Below, piece after piece: positions 23,431-28,953 of a DNA stretch of 39,270 nt (position 1 is its first letter; each line of letters opens with the position of its first letter). The stretch is taken from positions 1 through 39,270 of the IMG/VR virus record IMGVR_UViG_3300027899_000587; one strand, given 5' to 3'. The position numbers were made by a program, and so were the translations under genes. The notes beneath the pieces are model-generated. The model worked only from the letters and a program-made list of their open reading frames with translations. It was not told the origin of the DNA and did not search any database. This DNA is from a virus.

Positions 23431-23703
23431 ATGAACGATTTAATCCAAAAACAACAGGAGCGAGTAGACAAATTATATGGAAATGACCCAACTTTTGACA
23501 CACTAAAACAGGAATTAAAATCCCTCATGCTCCAAAACGCTAGAGAGATAGTGGAGAATCTAAAAGAGCAAATAGAGTTTGAACGAGTTTGCTTTTGGTC
23601 GCCAAATGACGGAGGAGTACTAGAAAACTTCACTAAGGGTAACAATGCCGTAGTAGATAATCTACTCTCCAAGCTTAACAATGACTTATTAACCTTAAAA
23701 TAA
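23431..23703 (+). CDS. Unknown coiled-coil early protein
   Basis: A 90-residue protein, largely helical (KQQERVDKLYG..TLKQELKSLML). The start at 23431 is chosen because it follows the preceding gene by one base. Function unknown. Confidence 0.55.
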   Translation: MNDLIQKQQERVDKLYGNDPTFDTLKQELKSLMLQNAREIVENLKEQIEFERVCFWSPNDGGVLENFTKGNNAVVDNLLSKLNNDLLTLK

Positions 23704-23707
23704 ATAT

Positions 23708-23917
23708 ATGAAAAAAATAGAAATAAATGTTACAAGATACCCAGAAGATTGCAGAAAAATACAACAAGTATTAAAAGCCTATGACTATGAAGCTTCTTTG
23801 GGTGACTGCGAGGTATTATGGCAAAAATATTCTGATTCAATGTGTGCTGGATGGATGCATTTGCCTGATACTGATGATGAGATATTTTACTGTATTAATA
23901 GCTATATTGAAAACTAA
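23708..23917 (+). CDS. Small unknown early protein
   Basis: A 69-residue ORF (MKKIEINVTRYPEDCRKIQ...) with several cysteines (C14, about C33, C48) that are not spaced as a zinc site. Unknown. Confidence 0.5.
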   Translation: MKKIEINVTRYPEDCRKIQQVLKAYDYEASLGDCEVLWQKYSDSMCAGWMHLPDTDDEIFYCINSYIEN

Positions 23918-23918
23918 C

Positions 23919-24251
23919 ATGTCTAACACACCAAATAGTTTGACAGACATGAGAGATGTTGACGGAGCAATAATGGACTTCCAAATACATGTTAGGACAA
24001 TAACAGGAGGAGATGATTATACTTACGTTGATTCTACAAATCTAAAAATAGCGATATTAAAAGCAATTCAAGAAACAAAGAGGGAAGCATATGAAGAAAT
24101 TGAGAGGGAGATAAGAGAAAAAATAAAGCTATTTACTGGTAAAAAACTTACCTATATTGAGATAGGCATAGACGAGGGTTTAAATCAGGTATTACAAATA
24201 ATAAAAACTAAAAAAGATGGCAATACTAATATCACAAGCACCAATAAATAA
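23919..24251 (+). CDS. Unknown early protein
   Basis: A 110-residue soluble, helical protein with charged segments (KREAYEEIEREIREKIKLF). Start 23919 follows the previous gene by one base. Unknown function. Confidence 0.55.
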   Translation: MSNTPNSLTDMRDVDGAIMDFQIHVRTITGGDDYTYVDSTNLKIAILKAIQETKREAYEEIEREIREKIKLFTGKKLTYIEIGIDEGLNQVLQIIKTKKDGNTNITSTNK

Positions 24252-24378
24252 GGATGTTAAACGAAAAGAAATAGTGGTTAAGATTCCAAAAGGATACACA
24301 TTAGAGTATATCCGCTTAGAGGATAACAACACAACCGTCGTATTAGAATTAATAAAAACTAAAAAATATGGAAACTGA
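24217..24378 (+). CDS. Small unknown early protein
   Basis: A 53-residue ORF (starts MAILISQAPINKDVK), beta-prone, overlapping its neighbours by 35 and 11 bp. Moderately supported by the overlapping-gene pattern of the region. Confidence 0.4.
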   Translation: MAILISQAPINKDVKRKEIVVKIPKGYTLEYIRLEDNNTTVVLELIKTKKYGN

Positions 24379-24478
24379 AAAACTAAAAAAAATACTAGAA
24401 ACCCTAGCTATACTGATGCCAAACATATCAGGCGAGATTTTAAGAGAACTATTACAAGACATTAAGAATCTTGAATAA
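24368..24478 (+). CDS. Short helical peptide
   Basis: A 36-residue amphipathic ORF (METEKLKKILETLAILM...). Low complexity; weak support from tight spacing (1 bp) to the next gene. Confidence 0.35.
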   Translation: METEKLKKILETLAILMPNISGEILRELLQDIKNLE

Positions 24479-24479
24479 C

Positions 24480-24638
24480 ATGAAAAAACTAACTAAACAC
24501 CCCGAATATCAAACATGGGAATACGCAGAATGGATGGATGACTACTTCGGAGAGCATAACTATGGCGTGATATTCCCCTCACATCCTAATGTGGTATTTG
24601 ACCCACGAGAGGTAATTCTTGAAACAAAAGAAATATGA
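24480..24638 (+). CDS. Small unknown early protein
   Basis: A 52-residue aromatic, acidic ORF (HPEYQTWEYAEWMDDYFGEH). Its stop overlaps the next start (ATGA). Confidence 0.5.
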   Translation: MKKLTKHPEYQTWEYAEWMDDYFGEHNYGVIFPSHPNVVFDPREVILETKEI

Positions 24639-24970
24639 ACGAAACAGAATTATACAAAAAGATAGGCTCGTACATCTGCGACGGATGCTGGACTATTAAT
24701 CTAAGCTGCTTCCATGTCTGTCAGAACTGTTATATGGCTAAAGAAGTGATACTAAAGTCAAGGACATTAAGACGAGGACAGCGTAGGTTATCACTACAAA
24801 ATTATAGTAGATTGCAGCGTGGTTCTGTACTTGTAAAAGGGTACGATGTACTAACATTATTAAGTAAAAACAAGGGTGTACTAACTATGGAGGATAAATT
24901 CTTCAGCGTTAGAAAGTATAAATATATAGATGTTTATGACTACACTTGGAAACCTAAAGGAAAAAAATGA
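24635..24970 (+). CDS. Cysteine-rich early protein
   Basis: A 111-residue protein with CDGC (15-18) and, after CFHV, CQNC, a likely zinc-binding pattern, then a basic region (KSRTLRRGQRRLSL). It may bind nucleic acid. Overlaps its neighbours by 4 bp. Confidence 0.55.
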   Translation: MNETELYKKIGSYICDGCWTINLSCFHVCQNCYMAKEVILKSRTLRRGQRRLSLQNYSRLQRGSVLVKGYDVLTLLSKNKGVLTMEDKFFSVRKYKYIDVYDYTWKPKGKK

Positions 24971-25284
24971 ACAAAAAACTAGCAAAACAATTAAAGGATA
25001 TGGACTTTTGGAGTAAACATTATTCAACGATTGAAGAATATCCAGATAAAGATGGGTTTGTACCACCTATCTTATCAGAACTTATTGAAGCATGCGGCGA
25101 AAAGTTTAGAGCTTTAGTCTTACATCACAACTGTGTTGAAGACCCTAAGAATATTAAAAAGAGAGGTGAGGGTATGAAGTGGCAAGCAAAACCAAATCAA
25201 CATTATTCAAAAGTAAAAAGCCAATGGGCTAGAACACAAGAAGAAGCAGTTGCATTGTTGTGGCTTGAATTAAATAAGAAATAG
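24967..25284 (+). CDS. Conserved unknown protein, last early gene
   Basis: A 105-residue protein (MNKKLAKQLKDMDFWSKHYS, PPILSELIEACGEKFRAL, QEEAVALLWLELN). Looks like a conserved phage protein of unknown function. The promoter for the following small RNA lies over its 3' end. Confidence 0.6.
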   Translation: MNKKLAKQLKDMDFWSKHYSTIEEYPDKDGFVPPILSELIEACGEKFRALVLHHNCVEDPKNIKKRGEGMKWQAKPNQHYSKVKSQWARTQEEAVALLWLELNKK

Positions 25285-25293
25285 ATTTATAAT
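25265..25293 (+). promoter_or_regulatory. Promoter TTGAAT-N17-TATAAT
   Basis: TTGAAT (25265-25270), 17 bp, TATAAT (25288-25293). It overlaps the end of the last early gene and faces a 120-nt stretch ending in a terminator, with no coding gene between. Confidence 0.65.
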
Positions 25294-25299
25294 ATAATT

Positions 25300-25424
25300 A
25301 CCTCGGTTATGCGTAAATTCAAAACCAAATAAAAGGGAACATTTAATTTTTTTATATTACAGCCGTTTTTATTGAAGACTTCAACGATAACCTTGCAAGA
25401 AAGACCCTAACGGGTTTTTTCTTT
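25300..25424 (+). ncRNA. Candidate small RNA between promoter and terminator
   Basis: The region 25300-25424 has a consensus promoter in front and a rho-independent terminator at its end, but only a 7-codon ORF (25310-25333). A partly paired hairpin surrounds TTGAAGACTTCAA. The natural reading is a phage-encoded small RNA of about 120 nt. A leader of a very small peptide is the alternative. Confidence 0.4.
25404..25424 (+). terminator. Early-arm terminator
   Basis: ACCC-TAAC-GGGT hairpin (25404-25415) and a T-rich tail (TTTTTCTTTT). It closes the early arm and the candidate small RNA where the two arms converge. Confidence 0.75.
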
Positions 25425-25466
25425 TGGGATAAATTGCCCCCACCATATTTCAGATGAGGGACTTGG

Positions 25467-25541
25467 TTAGATGTGAAGGATGATAAGGCAAATTGAAGCC
25501 CATATAATCATCCATGTTATTGTTATGATGAAGCCCGTCAT
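25467..25541 (-). CDS. Possible tiny membrane peptide
   Basis: A 24-residue hydrophobic ORF (MTGFIITITWMIIWASICLI). Its ATG overlaps the HNH-like stop (ATGA), and a good AGGAG ribosome site sits 7 bp upstream. The last gene of the late arm, if real. Confidence 0.4.
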   Translation of the reverse strand: MTGFIITITWMIIWASICLIILHI

Positions 25542-25786
25542 GGTGTTCTCCTTTTAAAGACTGCGACAATCTCATATTCTGGGTCACACCAATATTGGTT
25601 CAATTCACGAGCGATTGCTTTGGGGTGTGTGTCCTGAAACAAGCAGTGAAATGCTTGATGACGTTTGTAATCCACAAGTTGTACGTTTGGGACTCCGTTA
25701 ATCTCGCCGTTGAATTTTACTCCACCTGTGCGAGAACGACTCTTTCTGTGGTGTAGGTTTGTCCTACGGATTCTTACTCGGCTCAT
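25538..25786 (-). CDS. Small HNH-like protein
   Basis: An 82-residue basic protein. RRTNLHHRKSRSRTGGVKF, NVQLVDYKRHQAFHCLF and a helical C-terminus resemble small HNH-related proteins (His pair plus RS..GG), without cysteine zinc sites. Nuclease activity is uncertain. It overlaps the membrane peptides on both sides by 4 bp (ATGA). Confidence 0.55.
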   Translation of the reverse strand: MSRVRIRRTNLHHRKSRSRTGGVKFNGEINGVPNVQLVDYKRHQAFHCLFQDTHPKAIARELNQYWCDPEYEIVAVFKRRTP

Positions 25787-25887
25787 GTCTTGTGTTTCCT
25801 TTCTGTGGGTATGGTGTTTCTAAATAGAACAAATGCTAGCAGTACAATGACTGATAGTTCCAATGATACTCTGATTTTGGTTTTCAT
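25783..25887 (-). CDS. Small membrane peptide
   Basis: A 34-residue ORF: a hydrophobic stretch (LELSVIVLLAFVLF) between basic ends. A TGT-TAAAAT extended -10 lies 11 bp upstream. Its stop overlaps the next start. Confidence 0.5.
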   Translation of the reverse strand: MKTKIRVSLELSVIVLLAFVLFRNTIPTERKHKT

Positions 25888-25928
25888 CTCCGTACTCTAT
25901 TTTAACATTTTTTCAACTTTTAATAAAC

Positions 25929-25951
25929 AAAAAACCCCGCTAGGAGGTCTT
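25929..25951 (-). terminator. Terminator of the lytic transglycosylase gene
   Basis: Minus-strand hairpin ACCTC-CTAGC-GGGGT followed by TTTTTTG. It overlaps the stop codon of the lysozyme-like gene. A new promoter serves the genes beyond it. Confidence 0.65.
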
Positions 25952-26365
25952 TGTAATTTTACGATAGCAGACCCATGCCCGCTTGCCTTGCCGTTTTAAT
26001 ATTTCACGAGCAACTTCAAAAGATTGTGGGACGGTTAGAGTGTCATAATCATACCCCATTTCTGTTATCATCTTACGGTGTGTACTATTTATTTGGAAAA
26101 TAGTTTTATCCGTAGACTTTTTCTTATCTTTGTTTATATTGACTGCTTTGACGTTATATCCGCTTTCGCAATCGACGATTCTCGCCATCTCAGTACCAAA
26201 CTCCTCGATGACAGCTTCTTTGAGTTCGGCTTTCGAAGATGTAAAACTAAGGACTTGGTATTTTGGGACTGGTGGCGGTACATATTGACTTGGTGCTGTT
26301 TCTCTTGGTGCTACTATTATTAAAAGTAGAAGTAAATTAACAGCGATTTGTGTTAAGTATTTTAT
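25940..26365 (-). CDS. Membrane-anchored lytic transglycosylase with no normal start codon
   Basis: An open frame of 141 codons. Residues from MARIVDCESGYNVKAVN (ATG at 26188) carry the catalytic Glu of CES and FQINSTHR of SLT/lysozyme-like enzymes. Upstream, the same frame encodes a signal anchor (KYLTQIAVNLLLLLIIVAP), a Pro-rich linker and the helix KAELKEAVIEEFGTEM that normally precedes the catalytic Glu. No ATG, GTG or TTG exists before 26188; the first usable codon is ATA at 26363-26365. The start is either ATA or lost. Confidence 0.6.
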   Translation of the reverse strand: MKYLTQIAVNLLLLLIIVAPRETAPSQYVPPPVPKYQVLSFTSSKAELKEAVIEEFGTEMARIVDCESGYNVKAVNINKDKKKSTDKTIFQINSTHRKMITEMGYDYDTLTVPQSFEVAREILKRQGKRAWVCYRKITKTS

Positions 26366-26417
26366 AAGCCTTTAATGTGGAGTACTGCGTGCTTGCCTGT
26401 TTATGATTAAGGATAGG

Positions 26418-26504
26418 TGGTGGTAAATAACAGAGTCGAACTGTCAGTCTATCTTGTTCCCCTTTCGGGTACAGAAGAGTGTTTTCCCGTTAAACTAATT
26501 TACC
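26418..26504 (-). tRNA. tRNA-like gene with a 19-nt anticodon loop
   Basis: On the minus strand, acceptor arms GGTAAAT (26498-26504) and ATTTACC (26422-26428) pair perfectly, followed by A-CCA. The D-arm is GTTT/AAAC with G18G19; the T-arm is GACAG-TTCGACT-CTGTT. The anticodon stem CTCTT/AAGAT holds a 19-nt loop with an internal CCC-GAAA-GGG hairpin. Removing 12 nt gives CTGTAAC (anticodon GTA, Tyr) or CTGGAAC (GGA, Ser). The variable loop is only 5 nt, unlike bacterial tRNA-Tyr and tRNA-Ser. Confidence 0.6.
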
Positions 26505-26581
26505 ATCATCTATTCTCAATCACATTACTTTGGACTAGAAAGCCAAACAAGGATAAGTATTGCGGTTGAAAGTCTGATACT

Positions 26582-26610
26582 ATTTTACACTAAAATAAAC
26601 TTTTTTTCAA
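26582..26610 (-). promoter_or_regulatory. Promoter TTGAAA-N17-TAAAAT before the tRNA-like gene
   Basis: Minus strand: TTGAAA (26605-26610) and TAAAAT (26582-26587). The leader (about 70 nt) can fold two hairpins (AGTAT/ATACT and TTTGG/CCAAA) ahead of the tRNA, then reads into the lysozyme-like gene. Confidence 0.55.
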
Positions 26611-26784
26611 TTAAAATATCTTCTCTATAACCCAAGATATAAAATAAAAGAATCCAAAAGCTGATAGAAAAAGAGCAAGTAATAACATGCCAATTACTAA
26701 AGACCAAAACCAACCCTCTATCTCCATCTTTGGTACAGTAGTTTCGTATTCTTTGTTTTTTAGATTTTTATCGTATTCATTCAT
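26611..26784 (-). CDS. Small membrane protein of the lysis module
   Basis: A 57-residue protein: a polar N-terminus, then one long hydrophobic segment (WSLVIGMLLLALFLSAFGFF) and a short basic end. Overlaps the peptidase gene by 8 bp. Likely a holin, antiholin or spanin-like helper; not identifiable by sequence alone. Confidence 0.6.
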   Translation of the reverse strand: MNEYDKNLKNKEYETTVPKMEIEGWFWSLVIGMLLLALFLSAFGFFYFISWVIEKIF

Positions 26785-27757
26785 ATTTTTTGTTTAATAT
26801 TGCTCTAGTCTTTTCAAATACATTTCCAGTATGAAAGCCTAGATATTTGTCTTGATAATCACAGACAGCCTTAAAGGTTACATCACCAAAATATCCTGTT
26901 GGAGTTTGGTTAAAAAACCCTTCTAATTTAAGAGCCTTTTGAAGTGCTTTGACATCAGTATTTGAGTCGCCTTTTTTAAGATTCTTATTCCACTTATATT
27001 TAAACTCTGGCACGATTACATTTTCCTTTTCAGTTACAGTCCACACGCACCAAATGTTGCCTGATGTAAAGAAGTTCTCATCTATCCACTGTAAACCCTC
27101 AAATCCAGTGTAATATCCCCATGAGTTCATAAATCTAATAGCCTTTCTACCTCGGTACATTCCTGCTTCAACACCGCAGACCCAGTGAGCAAATTTATCT
27201 GTGTCAGTAGACAAAGGCGGTAAGACATATTCACTTCTCCAAGTTCCGTTATTCTTTCCATAAATTCCTAGTATACAACCGTCATTATCACGAATTGCAC
27301 AAGCAACTGCGTCTATATCCTTAAAGGTCTTTAATTGGGCGTATGCGAGTGATAAGTCTTTCAAGCCATCATTTATCATTTCCTCTGTTATATCACTGCT
27401 ACGAGTCAAATTCGGCTCTGTGGCAGGCTCTGACGGACAGATTGATTCACTGCAAGCACCCTTTTTAATTAAGTGGTTTCCTAGAGCATAAACTGATGTA
27501 CCACCACCTAAGGCATGAGTTTGTGAGTAAATAAACTTAGGGGACTTTACCTCATGTTTTTGGTCTTTGATTTCTTTTAAAGTTGAGCAAGCATAACCCC
27601 CACAAGCTGATGAGATTTTCTGGTCTTTAGCCTTTGGAATGTACGAACATTTAAATCCTTTCTCCCAATCAAAAGGTTGTGTTGCAGAGCCTAGTATGTA
27701 GTCCATACTTGGTTCTATTCTTGATACAATTGCTCCTGTGCGTTTTGATAAGTCCAT
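26777..27757 (-). CDS. Papain-like (C1) peptidase lysin with a peptidoglycan-binding domain
   Basis: A 326-residue protein. The catalytic domain has the C1 spacing Q46 and C52 (DQKISSAC), H191 (FAHWVCGVEAG) and N211 (FMNSWG). A C-terminal PG_binding_1-like domain (about 255-320) has DVKALQKALKLEGFF and FGDVTFKAVCDYQ. It probably cuts peptide bonds in or near the cell wall during lysis. C1-fold lysins are uncommon. Overlaps the next gene by 8 bp. Confidence 0.8.
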   Translation of the reverse strand: MDLSKRTGAIVSRIEPSMDYILGSATQPFDWEKGFKCSYIPKAKDQKISSACGGYACSTLKEIKDQKHEVKSPKFIYSQTHALGGGTSVYALGNHLIKKGACSESICPSEPATEPNLTRSSDITEEMINDGLKDLSLAYAQLKTFKDIDAVACAIRDNDGCILGIYGKNNGTWRSEYVLPPLSTDTDKFAHWVCGVEAGMYRGRKAIRFMNSWGYYTGFEGLQWIDENFFTSGNIWCVWTVTEKENVIVPEFKYKWNKNLKKGDSNTDVKALQKALKLEGFFNQTPTGYFGDVTFKAVCDYQDKYLGFHTGNVFEKTRAILNKKYE

Positions 27758-27773
27758 ATTATTTATTGGTTAA

Positions 27774-27838
27774 GGTGATGATGTGAGGTCGCATTATAAG
27801 ATTCAAAATTATAATACTCACACCATCGCCCCAGTCAA
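27774..27838 (-). promoter_or_regulatory. Lysin promoter within a large inverted repeat
   Basis: Minus strand TTGACT (27833-27838), 16 bp, TATTAT (27811-27816). Arms GGTGATG-ATGTGAG (27774-27787) and CTCACAC-CATCGCC (27817-27830) pair over 14 bp with one mismatch and one wobble; an inner ATTATAA/TTATAAT stem forms too. The repeat flanks the -10, so it could be an operator or a 5' mRNA hairpin. Confidence 0.5.
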
Positions 27839-27851
27839 CAAATCTCTTATT

Positions 27852-27962
27852 GCTAAGTGTTGGTCTGTTGGGTCATAACAAGCATTTCACTTGAGTGTCG
27901 CTAGGATATTGACCAATCCCCCTAGCCAAAGCCTTAGTCCCTTTCTCGAGTGGAAACTTAGC
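27852..27962 (-). ncRNA. Candidate structured RNA in the lysis region
   Basis: A 7-bp closing stem, GCTAAGT/ACTTAGC (27852-27858 and 27956-27962), encloses a second stem (TTCACT 27886-27891 with AGTGGAA 27949-27955, one bulge), a CTAGG/CCTAG hairpin (27901-27925) and a TGTT/AACA hairpin. The hairpin loop GACCAA (27911-27916) is complementary to TTGGTC (27860-27865), a possible pseudoknot. It lies between the membrane gene and the lysin promoter. The RNA class is not recognised. Confidence 0.4.
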
Positions 27963-28309
27963 TATTTTGTTTTCAATTCGTGGTAGCCAAGCATAATTGC
28001 CATGCCAGTTATCAGAACCCACTGTACTACTGAAAAAAAAAGACGTTTAAGATTCTTCTTAGTGTCTAACGTGCTATCCTTTCTGTACATAAAATCGTCC
28101 CACATAGGCTCTACTTTCTTTTTTAACTCCTCTTTGGTTGCTATATACTGTAAATAGTCCTGATTGTGTTTACTATCTATGGTTACTAGAGTGTCTTTAA
28201 TATCTTTGAAGATTCTGTCGTGTTCGTTTATGGTAGTCTTAATACTACTCACGTCTTCACCGATTTTAATTACTTTGTCTAAAAGCATAGATGGTAAATC
28301 CTTGTTCAT
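27962..28309 (-). CDS. Coiled-coil protein with a C-terminal membrane segment
   Basis: A 115-residue protein: coiled coil (IKIGEDVSSIKTTINEHDRIFKD..) then one hydrophobic segment near the end (LFFSVVQWVLITGMAIML), like XhlA-type lysis proteins. Start 28309 is chosen over 28336 because AGGAG lies 6 bp upstream, right at the holin gene's stop, leaving one base between the genes. Confidence 0.65.
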   Translation of the reverse strand: MNKDLPSMLLDKVIKIGEDVSSIKTTINEHDRIFKDIKDTLVTIDSKHNQDYLQYIATKEELKKKVEPMWDDFMYRKDSTLDTKKNLKRLFFSVVQWVLITGMAIMLGYHELKTK

Positions 28310-28310
28310 A

Positions 28311-28511
28311 TTACTCTCCTTTAAAGAACTTAACACCTGCGTTTAATAATATAGACATAACTGACACTACAACTGCTGTGTATTGTCCGAAATCCACGTT
28401 TGGTATTTCTGATAATAGATAAGTACATAAAGCACCTCCTAGGGCATATCCTGCTCCTTTTAGAATCTTTAGACCGTCTTGCTTATTTAGCTGGTACTTC
28501 GGGCTTTGCAT
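28311..28511 (-). CDS. Holin-like protein
   Basis: A 66-residue protein with two hydrophobic segments (LKGAGYALGGALCTYLL and YTAVVVSVMSILLNAG) joined by a short loop, size and layout of class II phage holins. Its start lies inside the upstream small gene (28483-28656), and it precedes the coiled-coil lysis protein. Confidence 0.65.
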   Translation of the reverse strand: MQSPKYQLNKQDGLKILKGAGYALGGALCTYLLSEIPNVDFGQYTAVVVSVMSILLNAGVKFFKGE

Positions 28512-28656
28512 TTTGAGTTGGGGTTATTGGTGCTTCAATAAAAACTTTTAGTTTATTTTTTAGATAAGCTACTGACTCCACTTCTTGTCCATTCACCGAT
28601 ACTCGGTTTATTAACATAAGTATTCCCTGTGCTTCTTCTTTTGTTATATCTAACAT
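28483..28656 (-). CDS. Small protein before the holin
   Basis: A 57-residue ORF (MLDITKEEAQGILMLINRVSVNG...) with a Pro-rich end, overlapping the holin start by 29 bp. No family recognised. Preceded by a TGG-TATAAT extended -10 at 28685-28693. Confidence 0.5.
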   Translation of the reverse strand: MLDITKEEAQGILMLINRVSVNGQEVESVAYLKNKLKVFIEAPITPTQNAKPEVPAK

Positions 28657-28684
28657 ATATTTTAAATTAACTGATAATAGATGT

Positions 28685-28693
28685 ATTATACCA
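28685..28693 (-). promoter_or_regulatory. Extended -10 TGGTATAAT before the lysis genes
   Basis: Minus strand TGGTATAAT, with no clear -35, about 29 bp upstream of the small gene's ATG. It could add expression of the holin genes. Confidence 0.4.
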
Positions 28694-28943
28694 ATTTTTC
28701 ATCTACTTGCATAGGCTCTTCAATTACTATTTTTTGAACTTCTACTAATGTTTTTGCACCCAATCTCCTAGCTTCAACAATCTTTATGTTTAGCTCCTCT
28801 ATTTTTTCATTGATTGCATCTCTTTGATGTACGAGTGAATCTTTCTCAACCTTAAGCCAATCTAATGTAGTCCTTTCAACCTTGTCAGGTTGAGGTGTTA
28901 CAATTTCTATTGTTGTGTCGTCTATTTTTGTTATTGTATTCAT
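28686..28943 (-). CDS. Coiled-coil protein after the tail fibre
   Basis: An 85-residue protein (MNTITKIDDTTIEIVTPQPDK then a helical region DSLVHQRDAINEKIEELNIK). Start 28943 is preferred because it lies just past the fibre stop. Perhaps a fibre chaperone or virion protein; unknown. Confidence 0.55.
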   Translation of the reverse strand: MNTITKIDDTTIEIVTPQPDKVERTTLDWLKVEKDSLVHQRDAINEKIEELNIKIVEARRLGAKTLVEVQKIVIEEPMQVDEKLV

Positions 28944-28953
28944 ATTTTTATTG

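Noticed and set aside
25790-25999. A plus-strand ORF of 69 codons
   Set aside because: It runs across a minus-strand terminator and the minus-strand membrane peptide, with no promoter; the minus-strand reading is better.
26505-26580. Possible second tRNA upstream of the tRNA-like gene
   Set aside because: Two hairpins (AGTAT/ATACT, TTTGG/CCAAA) exist, but there is no acceptor stem, D-arm or TTCRA loop.
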